Below are positions 41,731-50,397 of a stretch of DNA of 64,000 nucleotides, piece after piece. The notes under the pieces are model-generated. The model was not told the DNA's origin. It ran no database searches and saw only the letters and a program-made list of their open reading frames with translations. Where the stretch lies: contig JALOBU010000006.1 of the NCBI GenBank assembly GCA_023228145.1, positions 1 to 64,000 on the forward strand. Direction: 5' to 3'. Positions within the stretch are counted from its first letter, which is position 1. Each line of letters begins with the position of its first letter. A program made the position numbers and the translations under genes. The stretch comes from Bacteroidales bacterium (lineage in GTDB: Bacteria; Bacteroidota; Bacteroidia; Bacteroidales; CAIWKO01).

Positions 41731-43443
41731 CTAATGCATCACCATTATTTTTCTTGTTTCTTTAAAGTTGCCCGAACGTATGGATAAAAAGTATGTACCG
41801 GCTTGTAATTCGGTTACATCCAGCCGCAGCATACGCTCATTAAGGTTTTTTTCATCTACCGCCATCACTTCTTTGCCTAAAATATCATACAAACGTATCT
41901 GCGCAGAAGAATTTTTGGCTTGGCACATTTGTATGTAAATGTAATCCACAGCGGGATTGGGAAAAACGATGGCTTTGGTAATTTCTTTTTCTTCCACCAC
42001 GGTGGTTGTTCCGAACAAATAAAACTTATGCGGGTCGGGTTCTCCTATCAGCGGGTGTGTTTCGTTGCGCGGCGACTGGTCGGAGGCGTGGATATAATAG
42101 GCTATGGTGTCGCCGTTTTGCTGCTGAGGAATTTCGGCTGTCCAACTGTTGCCCGAAGTGTTGGTCATGTTTATTTTTATCCAGGAGCTCCAGAAACCGT
42201 GAAAAACTCTGTACTTTACATATACTGAATCGGGGATAATGTTGCTACCGCTTAAAGCGAATATTTCGGTATTTATGACATGTGCCTGTAGAGGCTTTTG
42301 GCCCAGCAATGGATAATGCTTTATGTACAACATGCCTTTATCTGCTATCTCGTGGGTGCGACAGTGCAGGGCATCGGTGGATTGCCAAGATGCAGTTGAA
42401 GCTAAGAAGCCTAAGACTTCATAGCCTGGCATGGCATTTTGGTAAACTTCTAATGCAGAATTATCGTATGTTGTGTTAGAACCACCTTTTATAGGCACTA
42501 ATACTTTCTTGTTTAAAATCAAAGAGTTTGTATAAGGTTGACCACTCGGCTCATAAACCCTGTAAACCTTATATTTGTTTCCAAAAGAAGAAGTTTCGTT
42601 TGCCCAGTAAGCCGCCATGGCTTCGTAATCGCTATAATGAGAATTGCTTGTAGGTACAGATGCAATCAATATTTTATCCACATCCAGAAACTTACCCCAG
42701 CAGTCTATATGTTTTATATAATCAGCCAAAGGGTCTGCAGTGATATAGTTCCTTTTAATACCCATATATTGACTAAACATTGTGTCAATCTGGGCATGAT
42801 TAAGAGTTTGATTTTCTTCTTCAACTAAATCAGTCATAGCTGCTACTTCAATTCCGTCACACATATAATTACCACCGGTGTGAAAGATGTTCATGCCGTA
42901 CAAAGGCATTCCTATATATGTTGCTATAGCTCTTGGAATGGTGTCATCTGTTGGGCGATCTCTGTTGTAAGGGAAATCTATTATGGCAACAGTATTATCA
43001 TTTGTCATTATAAACCATGGACCGTAATCTCTTGTCCAATACGAGTTAAGAGGTCTAATCAAAAACTGACAGTTAGCTAGGTTTACTCCGTTTGAATTAT
43101 AATTATTTGTTACGGTGGTTTGTTGAAATGAAGAAGTAACAACGGTAATAACTTTGCAATCTTGAGACATTTCTTCGATTAGCGAATATGGGATGCCGAA
43201 ATTGCCTGGGTAACTCACCAACACTGCCTGTGCGGGTTCCCATTCGGCTATGGGGCGTACCGTGCCGGTGGGCGGAGGTGTTTGGGTAAAGGCCTTGTTG
43301 TCTTTCAGCGGTGCATACAGCTCAGCCGAGTCGAGCATGTGGTATTTTGCCTGAAATTCATAAGGTACATTGCCAACATGTTGTGCGTAAGTATAAAGTG
43401 TAAAACAAAAATAACAGGATAAAATGGTAATAATACGTTGCAT
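41731..43443 (-). CDS. Secreted peptidylarginine deiminase-like enzyme (PAD_porph/PPAD type) with T9SS domain
   Basis: A 570-residue protein from MQRIITILSC (43443); the frame to 43575 is rejected because a TATATTTG -7 box sits at plus 43458-43465. The signal peptide ends near YTYAQ. The deiminase domain (about 55-385) has TRDYGPWFI (D139), PYNRDRP (R161, R163), HTGGNYMCDG, HIDCWGKF (H245, D247), YTNS (N306) and DALHCRTHE (C361). Porphyromonas gingivalis PPAD, from memory, uses D130, R152, R154, H236, D238, N297 and C351; the spacing here is the same, apart from one residue at the Cys. An Ig-like domain and a T9SS sorting tail (VFPNPAVDYIYIQM) follow, again as in PPAD. The two Arg argue for C-terminal arginine specificity rather than agmatine. 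Confidence 0.88.
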   Translation of the reverse strand: MQRIITILSCYFCFTLYTYAQHVGNVPYEFQAKYHMLDSAELYAPLKDNKAFTQTPPPTGTVRPIAEWEPAQAVLVSYPGNFGIPYSLIEEMSQDCKVITVVTSSFQQTTVTNNYNSNGVNLANCQFLIRPLNSYWTRDYGPWFIMTNDNTVAIIDFPYNRDRPTDDTIPRAIATYIGMPLYGMNIFHTGGNYMCDGIEVAAMTDLVEEENQTLNHAQIDTMFSQYMGIKRNYITADPLADYIKHIDCWGKFLDVDKILIASVPTSNSHYSDYEAMAAYWANETSSFGNKYKVYRVYEPSGQPYTNSLILNKKVLVPIKGGSNTTYDNSALEVYQNAMPGYEVLGFLASTASWQSTDALHCRTHEIADKGMLYIKHYPLLGQKPLQAHVINTEIFALSGSNIIPDSVYVKYRVFHGFWSSWIKINMTNTSGNSWTAEIPQQQNGDTIAYYIHASDQSPRNETHPLIGEPDPHKFYLFGTTTVVEEKEITKAIVFPNPAVDYIYIQMCQAKNSSAQIRLYDILGKEVMAVDEKNLNERMLRLDVTELQAGTYFLSIRSGNFKETRKIMVMH

Positions 43444-43457
43444 ACTTATGTTTTTTA

Positions 43458-43465
43458 CAAATATA
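43458..43465 (-). promoter_or_regulatory. -7 box (TATATTTG) of the deiminase gene
   Basis: A TAnnTTTG element 15 bases before the ATG; it fixes the start at 43443. Confidence 0.65.
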
Positions 43466-43550
43466 AAAAAATATTTTTTTACTGTTTTACGCTGTGATGT
43501 TTTTAACTTTATATTAAGAAACTGCTTTTTGATATTAAAACAAATAGGAT

Positions 43551-43558
43551 TAGTTTTG
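43551..43558 (+). promoter_or_regulatory. -7 box (TAGTTTTG) of the GT-C gene
   Basis: A plus-strand TAnnTTTG element about 33 bases before ATG 43591, divergent from the deiminase promoter. Confidence 0.6.
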
Positions 43559-43590
43559 TAGATTTTACTATACATATAACGTAATCTTAA

Positions 43591-44790
43591 ATGAAAAATC
43601 TTGTTGCACTGGGTTACAAAAAAAGGAAGTTAATACTGGCGCTTATCGCTCTAGCGATAATCCTGCGTTTCATCTTTCTGAACCTATACAACTGGCAACA
43701 TGGCAATACCGGCTACAGCGGGGTGCAATACCTTGTGGATTCATTTCGTTACATAGAAGGCGCCGAAGCATTGTTGGACGGCGGAAGCCTTGATTATAAA
43801 CAGCAGCAGTTTGCAGGTTACATTGCCCTGATAGTTTTTGCAAAAATAACAGGTGCAGGGGTTTATATCGTGGTATGGTTGCAAATTCTTATGGCTCTTT
43901 TGTCCGCATATTTTCTTTATAAACTTGTGTTATCGTTTAGCGGAAGCCGTTTTGCCGGATTTACAGCTTCGGGTTTTTACCTTGCAAATCCTTTCATCAC
44001 GCAGTGGCATCTGTACATTATGACAGAATCGTTATACACGTCCATGTTGATAATTACGGTTTTTCTGCTTTACAAAGCTCTGGAGAAAAAGACCATTCGG
44101 ACATATATTTCCGCCATAATTTCCCTGCTCATCATCCTTTCCATCAGGCCAAATGCATGGGTGTTGCTACCGCTGACCCTGACTTTTGGCATCCATGCAT
44201 ATTTAAAAAGGGCGTGGATTAAATCGCTCGTATCCATGTTTGTGACAACCTTGTTTGTTGTTATTGTTACACACCTCCCTTTTACAAATAAAGCCATAGA
44301 AAACATAGGCACGGAACATATCCGCATGAACCAGGTGTTTCTGAACGGCGAAGTGATACCCAACTGTCCTGAGCTAAGAGTAAATATGCCGGTAGATAAT
44401 GCTTTGGCAGGAGATAACTGGAAAAAAAGTTATCTTTATATTTTACAAAACCCTTTGCCCTGCATCAAACTTGCAATTAAAAGGGTTGTTACCGAACTTC
44501 TTCAGATAAACCGTTCATGGCTTAGCGTAAAGTATAAACTGAGGTTGTACCTATGGCTTTTCCCGGCTTACATTTTTGCATTAATTGGAGGATGGTACTT
44601 CAGAAAAAACAAAGCCGTAAAAATAATTTTTTGGGTAGTAATTATGCACCTTATGATAATTGCTCTTACCTTTGCCGACTATGAAGGGCGTTTTCTGAAT
44701 TATTTTTTGCCATTAATATATGCCTGCACTGGTTGTGGTGTAGCCATAGTCATAAATAAAATCCTGAAGAAACAACAAAGTACCGGATAA
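43591..44790 (+). CDS. Polytopic membrane protein of the GT-C glycosyltransferase type
   Basis: A 399-residue inner-membrane protein with about ten hydrophobic segments. The first periplasmic loop after helix 1 holds QYLVDSFRYIEGAEALLDGGSLDYKQQQFAGYIALIVFAK, an acidic loop (DSxxY) of the kind found in GT39/PMT-like GT-C enzymes, followed by the run SGSRFAGFTASGFYLANPF. The C-terminal part ADYEGRFLNYFLPLIYACTG matches the closing helix of many such proteins. It probably transfers a sugar from a polyprenyl donor to a lipid or protein, but the catalytic Asp is only inferred. It is followed after 27 bp by a B12-binding radical SAM gene on the same strand. Confidence 0.7.
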   Translation: MKNLVALGYKKRKLILALIALAIILRFIFLNLYNWQHGNTGYSGVQYLVDSFRYIEGAEALLDGGSLDYKQQQFAGYIALIVFAKITGAGVYIVVWLQILMALLSAYFLYKLVLSFSGSRFAGFTASGFYLANPFITQWHLYIMTESLYTSMLIITVFLLYKALEKKTIRTYISAIISLLIILSIRPNAWVLLPLTLTFGIHAYLKRAWIKSLVSMFVTTLFVVIVTHLPFTNKAIENIGTEHIRMNQVFLNGEVIPNCPELRVNMPVDNALAGDNWKKSYLYILQNPLPCIKLAIKRVVTELLQINRSWLSVKYKLRLYLWLFPAYIFALIGGWYFRKNKAVKIIFWVVIMHLMIIALTFADYEGRFLNYFLPLIYACTGCGVAIVINKILKKQQSTG

Positions 44791-44817
44791 AATACAGAGG
44801 CTGAAAAGCTGCGAACT

Positions 44818-46746
44818 ATGAAAATATTATTGATAAGCCCGGGCACTCCCGACGAAATTGACAACAAAATTATCAGGCAGATACCTTACCTTTTTGCCAA
44901 AGCCAACAATGCACCTCATGCGGTAGCCACCATAGCCGCCCTCACACCACCTGAGCATGAAGTTAGCATACGGGATGAATACATGCATGGCCCTGTTGAA
45001 GAGTTTCTGCCAGGTAAAAGTTACGACATCATAGGTATATCTGTTACTTCCAACCAACTAAAACGCAGCCTGCAGATTGCAGCTGCATGTAAAAAATACT
45101 GCCCTTCAGCCATCGTGGTGGCAGGAGGTATCGGTGTGGAAACGCTGATTTATAAAAACAAAGAACATATTGATGTGGTGTTTCACGGAGAAGCGGAAGA
45201 CACCTGGCCACGCTTTCTGAATGATGTCAAAAATCGTAATTATCAGAATGTTTACAGGAGCATCATAAAACCCGACCTTACAAAATCACCGCCGCCGCGA
45301 TGGGAACTATTGGGCAAAGACATAATATCATACAACAATGTATTACTGCAAACTACAAGAGGATGCCCCTTCGACTGCAGTTTCTGCGATGTGATATACA
45401 CATATGGCCGCAAACCCCGCAGCAAAACAATCCCTCAGGTGCTCGAAGAAATAAAAAGGTTGCAGAAACTGGGAGTGGACATCATTTTTATTGCCGACGA
45501 CAATTTTGCCGGTGACCGTATATATGTGAAAAAACTGCTGAGGCAGATGATAGCGCTGAATAAAACATTTAAAATCCCTGTGGGATTCTTTACTCAGATT
45601 GATATCACCATCGCCGGCGATGAAGAACTGCTGAAGCTGTTGGCCGACGCCAACTTCATGGTGCTGATGATAGGCATAGAATCGGTGAATATTGAGTCGC
45701 TGAAAGATATGAACAAAAAACAAAACCTTGTTCTCCAGCTCGATGACGCGGTGTGCAAGATACAGTCCTATGGGATGGTGATACTTGCACACATGATTAT
45801 TGGCGCCGATTCTGATAACAAAGATATTTTCCGGCTGACGGCTGAGTTTATTCAGCGTAACAATATTGTTTTTCATATTTGTCATCCACTGGCGGCACCC
45901 CCGGGCACAAAAATGTGGTATGAATACAAAAGACAGGGGAGGCTGGTAACTACCGAACATCAGGATGCCAGCGACAAACTTGATATTATCACAAACATTA
46001 TCCCGAAACAAATGTCGCGCATAGAGCTTCTGGAAGGCCTGGCAGCGTATTGGGATGATATTTACAAACCGGAGAAGTTTCGGGAAAGAGCTATTGGCTT
46101 CCTGAAGGGCATCACCTACAAACCCGCAGTAAGAACCTCAGGACTCAGGCTGATGTGGCATATGCGCAAAATGGTTGCTGGAGTTTTTGTTTACTTTTTC
46201 TTCAGGGCAGAAAAGATGCACCGCAAAACTTTCATAAAAATTGTCTCTCATTTTAAGACAAGGTTGCCCCGGATGATGGAAAAAATTATATTTACATACA
46301 CCATTTATCTGATTGATTCCAAGCGCTCGGCTTATGATGCAGCAGTAGCAAGGGAAATGGCTGCCTGGGAAAGGGAAAATCCAAGTATGGTAACAAAAGA
46401 TACCTGCAGCATTCCCGTTCCGGATAATATCAGGAAGCACGCAGCTTCGCTGATTGATGAAATTTACAAGTCTCTGCGGCAACATACTGCAGATAAAGAA
46501 ACCATATACCATGCTGCTGTGGATGTGCTGATGGATTTTAGCGACCGTTTCGGCAATAATTTTGTGGAGCTGGATGAGTTTTACAGGGAACAGCTGAAAA
46601 TTGGCTGCGAAAGCATGGCCGAAAAGATAAAACTCTCTGACAGAGTTTCAGGGGTTTCCCTGCCGGAAAAGCAACCCACGGGTTTTTCCCGCGAAATTAT
46701 GGATGCCCTTGATAATGCGGTAAGGTATCGGAATATTTACGGATAA
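44818..46746 (+). CDS. B12-binding-domain radical SAM enzyme with DUF4070-like C-terminus
   Basis: A 642-residue protein. Residues 1-150 form a cobalamin-binding-type Rossmann fold (LLISPGTPDEID, YDIIGISVTSNQ, AIVVAGGIGVETL) lacking the DxHxxG histidine, so B12 would bind base-off without His ligation. The radical SAM core (about 170-380) holds the cluster motif CPFDCSFCD, then GVDIIFIADDNFAGD and GIESVNIESLKDMNKKQN. The C-terminal part from MSRIELLEGLAAYWDDIYKPEKFRERAIGFLK resembles DUF4070 and continues into a 200-residue helical tail. Related enzymes methylate or ring-modify lipids and tetrapyrroles (HpnJ/HpnP, BchE groups). The pairing with a GT-C gene suggests envelope lipid or glycan tailoring; that part is inference. 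Confidence 0.82.
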   Translation: MKILLISPGTPDEIDNKIIRQIPYLFAKANNAPHAVATIAALTPPEHEVSIRDEYMHGPVEEFLPGKSYDIIGISVTSNQLKRSLQIAAACKKYCPSAIVVAGGIGVETLIYKNKEHIDVVFHGEAEDTWPRFLNDVKNRNYQNVYRSIIKPDLTKSPPPRWELLGKDIISYNNVLLQTTRGCPFDCSFCDVIYTYGRKPRSKTIPQVLEEIKRLQKLGVDIIFIADDNFAGDRIYVKKLLRQMIALNKTFKIPVGFFTQIDITIAGDEELLKLLADANFMVLMIGIESVNIESLKDMNKKQNLVLQLDDAVCKIQSYGMVILAHMIIGADSDNKDIFRLTAEFIQRNNIVFHICHPLAAPPGTKMWYEYKRQGRLVTTEHQDASDKLDIITNIIPKQMSRIELLEGLAAYWDDIYKPEKFRERAIGFLKGITYKPAVRTSGLRLMWHMRKMVAGVFVYFFFRAEKMHRKTFIKIVSHFKTRLPRMMEKIIFTYTIYLIDSKRSAYDAAVAREMAAWERENPSMVTKDTCSIPVPDNIRKHAASLIDEIYKSLRQHTADKETIYHAAVDVLMDFSDRFGNNFVELDEFYREQLKIGCESMAEKIKLSDRVSGVSLPEKQPTGFSREIMDALDNAVRYRNIYG

Positions 46747-46789
46747 TATTTACATGCAACAGGCTTACACGCCTAAAGATGTAGCGGAA

Positions 46790-47497
46790 TCAATTGTTTT
46801 TAGGGGTTTTTGTTTCCCCGGGAGGCGTTTTCTGAGTTTTCCTTTTAATAGTACTTGTCTTTTTGCTAACGGTTTGTGACTTTTTCTTAGCTGCTAATTC
46901 TACTTCTTCCTGGGTCAGCCCTTTGATAAATTTTTTTGTTTCAACAACAGAGCCGTCTCCGGCATAGGTAATCCAGTCGCCGTCTCTGAGTCCGTCTTTA
47001 TATTCTCCCTGTAATTTCAACTTGCCTTTAGAATTGTAATATTTCCAAAACCCCTCTCTCTTTCCCTTATTATAAAAGCCTTCACTTTTGGTTTCGTTGT
47101 TTACAGGGTAATAGGTAATCCATTTGCCGTTTTTTTTACCGTTCTCATAGAAACCTTCGCTTATCAGCAGGCCGCTATAGGAATATCGCCTGTATTCCCC
47201 GTCACGCTTTCCGTTGAAGTAATTAGATTCTTCAATGACAGTTCCCGTGGATGTTGAGCGTCGGGTACAGGACCCGTGTTTTACGTTGTTTTGAAAAGTA
47301 ACTTCCATAAATAATATTCCGTCACGAGTGAAATATTTCCACAAGCCCTGTTTATGTCCCAGACTGTCAATTTTATTTCTGTGTTTCTCAGAAATTCTGG
47401 AATACTGTGGACGTATTAATATCTCTTCCTGCGCCATAAGGAGAAGCGGAGAAAATAAAAAAATCAGGATAAGAAATTTAGAAATAAAATGTTTCAA
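46790..47497 (-). CDS. YwqK/MORN-variant repeat protein
   Basis: A 235-residue exported protein; the signal peptide is cleaved near LLMAQ. About six MORN_2-type repeats follow: DSLGHKQGLWKYFTRDGILFMEVTFQNNVKHGSC, YFNGKRDGEYRRYSYSGLLISEGFYENGKKNGKW, GFYNKGKREGFWKYYNSKGKLKLQGEYKDGLRDG. The C-terminus is a basic, low-complexity tail (KKKSQTVSKKTSTIKRKTQKTPPGETKTPKNN). It differs from the copy at 33.3 kb in lacking a lipobox. The role is unknown; repeats of this kind may form an elongated beta surface. It converges with the radical SAM gene without a visible hairpin terminator. Confidence 0.75.
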   Translation of the reverse strand: MKHFISKFLILIFLFSPLLLMAQEEILIRPQYSRISEKHRNKIDSLGHKQGLWKYFTRDGILFMEVTFQNNVKHGSCTRRSTSTGTVIEESNYFNGKRDGEYRRYSYSGLLISEGFYENGKKNGKWITYYPVNNETKSEGFYNKGKREGFWKYYNSKGKLKLQGEYKDGLRDGDWITYAGDGSVVETKKFIKGLTQEEVELAAKKKSQTVSKKTSTIKRKTQKTPPGETKTPKNN

Positions 47498-47702
47498 TTC
47501 CCTTATTTATTTCATTTCAAAAATAATAAAAAAAATTATTAGCCTTATAAATAAGTTTAATACGAAATTATTAACATAAAGGTTTGTTTTTTTAAGAATA
47601 AAATATGTCAGGTCAATATGTAGAGCTTGGAGGGGTTGAAATGAATAGAGTAAGTTGTTTATAATTGAATTAAGGTTCGGTTCCTATGGAGTAACAGCTT
47701 GC

Positions 47703-47809
47703 TTGTTTTACTCATCTTATAAATATCCGACACTTCCGGCACCGAATTGCCGTGTATTTTTTTGTTGTATTGACTTCGTAAAAGTCAGATATTTATAAAA
47801 GCAAAACAA
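47703..47809. repeat. Hairpin-forming intergenic element (MITE-like)
   Basis: Outer arms 47703-47712 and 47800-47809 pair with one mismatch, the next arms 47717-47731 and 47784-47798 pair over 15 bases with one mismatch, and the interior holds a second hairpin CGGCA-CCGAAT-TGCCG. It lies within a 407-bp spacer that otherwise contains no supported gene. It could be a miniature mobile element or a structured RNA; no second copy was noticed in the window. Confidence 0.5.
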
Positions 47810-47904
47810 ATAATACTTTACCCGACTATAGCGTTGTCGCATATATTCACTGAGTCAGTGTCCGAAATTATGCCGGTATTTTTGGTAATTGAAAAGATTG
47901 AACG

Positions 47905-48465
47905 CTATTTTTTTAAAGGGTATTTTTTGTCAAGATATATCCAGAACAAAGGCTTGTATCCTTTTAACTCTCCATCTTCAGAATATTGTGCAACAGCAGG
48001 GGCTATTCCCACTACTTTCTTTTCCATCAAAAAGTTCTTTTCATCAAAATACCATTCTTCAAGAAATGTAAGCCTGTGAATGTCTTTTCGCTCCAGTTTT
48101 ACGTTTATGATGGTGTCTTTTTCATCGTAGGGAGGCACAGAAGAAGGCATCAGGAGAGTATCTGACCTGCTGAAAATATGGCCAATATGTTTTTTACTTA
48201 ATTCTGAGTTATCAATGTAATCGTAAGCTTTAACCTTCCCTTCGGCAACGGCATCAAGCAGGAGATTGACGAATTTTTCTCTTTTCGGGCCTTCGAGGTT
48301 TTCTTTCCACCAGTCGGTTTCTTCTTCATAAGGGCATTTTATAAATACGGGGTATTGTATTCGTTCAGTTAGTATTGTTTTATTGTCATGGGAATTGTTA
48401 TTGTTACATGAAACAATAAAAAACAATATTCCCAAAAGGGGTAATAAAAAATAAATACGTTTCAT
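47905..48465 (-). CDS. Hypothetical lipoprotein
   Basis: A 186-residue protein with a clear lipobox FIVSC (about 17-20) followed by an Asn-rich spacer, so it is lipid-anchored. The mature part is acidic, with CPYEEETDWWKENLEGPKREKFVNLLLDAV and LTFLEEWYFDEKNFLMEKKVVGIAPAVAQYSEDGELKGYKPLFWIYLDKKYPLKK. The last element resembles the C-terminal motif of gliding-motility-related GldN-type proteins (EW-FDxE-, IGIAP, PLFWIYFP), and a distant kinship is possible, but GldN is longer and this protein lacks its context. I give no function. Confidence 0.6.
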   Translation of the reverse strand: MKRIYFLLPLLGILFFIVSCNNNNSHDNKTILTERIQYPVFIKCPYEEETDWWKENLEGPKREKFVNLLLDAVAEGKVKAYDYIDNSELSKKHIGHIFSRSDTLLMPSSVPPYDEKDTIINVKLERKDIHRLTFLEEWYFDEKNFLMEKKVVGIAPAVAQYSEDGELKGYKPLFWIYLDKKYPLKK

Positions 48466-48476
48466 GTCGAGAGTAA

Positions 48477-50252
48477 TTATTGGTTATTTTCAAACATTTT
48501 GTCAATGATGTTTTGATACTTCTTAACAATATATTCACGTTTTATTTTCAGAGTGGGTGTCAGTTCTCCTGAAAAAACCGACCATTCAGAATCCATTATT
48601 TCCCAACGTTTGATTTGCTCGGTGTCTCCGAAAAAGGAGTTGTAAAAACTCACTTCTTTTGCAAATTTCTTTTTTACATCGGGATGGTTTATCATTTCTG
48701 TGTTGGTGGTATAAACAATGTTTTTGTTTTCACACCAGGATTTCAGGTCATTAAAGTCAGGAACCAAAAGTGCCGCGGCAAATTTTTGGTTTTCACCCAG
48801 TACAATCAAAGTATCAATCATAGGGGATTCTTTGAATTTATCTTCAATCTGTCCCGGGTTGATATATTTCCCAAAAGATGTTTTAAATATTTCTTTTTTC
48901 CTGCCGGTAATGCGCAGCTGTCCTTTTTCTTCAATTTGTCCCAGGTCACCGGTATGAAACCATCCATCAGTATCAATAACTTCTTTTGTATATACTTCAT
49001 CTTTATAGTAGCCTTTCATTAATCCCGGGCCTTTGCATAATATTTCTCCGTCTTCAGCAATTTCTACCTGCACGCCTCTCAGGGGTTTTCCTACCGTGCC
49101 GAATTTTACGCCATCTTTATCCACAAAGCTGTTCACAGCGATGACCGGAGAGGTTTCTGTTAACCCGTAACCTTCGAGAACGGGAATCCGCGCAGCCCAG
49201 AAAATTCTGGCAAGCCTTGCCTGTAAAGCTGCCGCCCCGGAAACAACCAACTTAATATTTCCGCCGAATACAGCCCTCCATTTGCTGAAGATAAGGACAT
49301 TGGCAACTTTCAGTTTTAATTTATACCAGAAGCTATGGCAGGTTTCGAGTTCATATTTTGAGCCAACTTCCAGAGCCCAGAAGAATAATCTCTTTTTAAC
49401 AGGGGAAAGCTTTCGCCCCGCTTTTACAATCCTGTCATAAATTTTTTCAAGCAGGCGGGGAACGCATGAAATAATGGCCGGTTTCACTTCTTTCATATTG
49501 TCTGCTATCGTCCCCAGGTTTTCGGCATAATAAATTGAAACTCCAAGATATTGGTAGAGGTAATTCAGCATACGTTCATAAACATGGCATAACGGCAGGA
49601 AACTGAGGGCATTGTCGGTAGGCCCAATAGGAGGAATATATGAAACAGCAATAAAATTACTGATAATGTTTGCGTGCGACAGCATCACACCCTTGGGGAC
49701 ACCGGTGGTGCCGGAAGTGTAAATTATTGTAGCGATATCATCCGTTTTAATAGAATCTTTTATTTCTGTTACCGTTTCTTTTGCTGGATTTTGCCAACCC
49801 AAACGAATCAACTCATTCAGATGTTTGCATCCGTGCAGGTTTTTAAAAGTATAAATTTCTTTTAGAGACGGTACTTCTGAAGCGATGCTTTCAATTTTTT
49901 TGAAGAGGTCTTCTCCGGCAACAAATACATATTTTACTTCAGCATGGTTTAGTATGTATTTATAATCAGACTCAGTGATGTTCGGGTATATCGGGACATG
50001 TATAGCTCCACAAAGCATGATGCCCATGTCAAGAAAATTCCATTCGGGCCTGTTGAAAGTGATGGTGGCAATCTTGTCACCTTTTTTAACTCCAAGATTA
50101 ATAAATCCGTAAGCTATGTAATTGGATATTTCTATGTACGACTTAGTACTGTATTTTATCCATTCACCATCTTCTTTTCCAGCCAGAGCATCATCTTTGG
50201 GAAATTTTTGGGCATATGTTTCAAGCAAATCAAAAATACGTGTTATTTCCAT
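48477..50252 (-). CDS. Long-chain acyl-CoA synthetase (AMP-forming)
   Basis: A 591-residue ANL-family enzyme. Motif A3 is IIYTSGTTGVPKGVMLSH, A5 is VLEGYGLTETSPVI, A8-like is GWFHTGDLGQIEEKGQLRITGRKKEIFKTSFGKYINP, and the N-terminal YAYGFINLGVKKGDKIATITFNRPEWNFLDMG is typical of bacterial FACS. The catalytic Lys region near the end (SGELTPTLKIKREYIVKKY) is present. It activates free fatty acid with ATP to acyl-CoA, at the inner face of the membrane. The residue pattern (LPLCHVYERM) belongs to the FACL/FAA-like branch common in Bacteroidetes. The lipoprotein gene follows after 12 bp and may be in the same transcript. Confidence 0.93.
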   Translation of the reverse strand: MEITRIFDLLETYAQKFPKDDALAGKEDGEWIKYSTKSYIEISNYIAYGFINLGVKKGDKIATITFNRPEWNFLDMGIMLCGAIHVPIYPNITESDYKYILNHAEVKYVFVAGEDLFKKIESIASEVPSLKEIYTFKNLHGCKHLNELIRLGWQNPAKETVTEIKDSIKTDDIATIIYTSGTTGVPKGVMLSHANIISNFIAVSYIPPIGPTDNALSFLPLCHVYERMLNYLYQYLGVSIYYAENLGTIADNMKEVKPAIISCVPRLLEKIYDRIVKAGRKLSPVKKRLFFWALEVGSKYELETCHSFWYKLKLKVANVLIFSKWRAVFGGNIKLVVSGAAALQARLARIFWAARIPVLEGYGLTETSPVIAVNSFVDKDGVKFGTVGKPLRGVQVEIAEDGEILCKGPGLMKGYYKDEVYTKEVIDTDGWFHTGDLGQIEEKGQLRITGRKKEIFKTSFGKYINPGQIEDKFKESPMIDTLIVLGENQKFAAALLVPDFNDLKSWCENKNIVYTTNTEMINHPDVKKKFAKEVSFYNSFFGDTEQIKRWEIMDSEWSVFSGELTPTLKIKREYIVKKYQNIIDKMFENNQ

Positions 50253-50397
50253 AAACTTAAGATTTTATTTAGTTTTCATTTTAGTTATGTGTCTGATTTT
50301 AAATCAGTTTGATAAAAAAAGAAAACAAAGTTAATTAAATTTATATTTCCTTAATAATTTTTTTAGGTTTGTTAACAAAACAATATTTTCTGCATAT

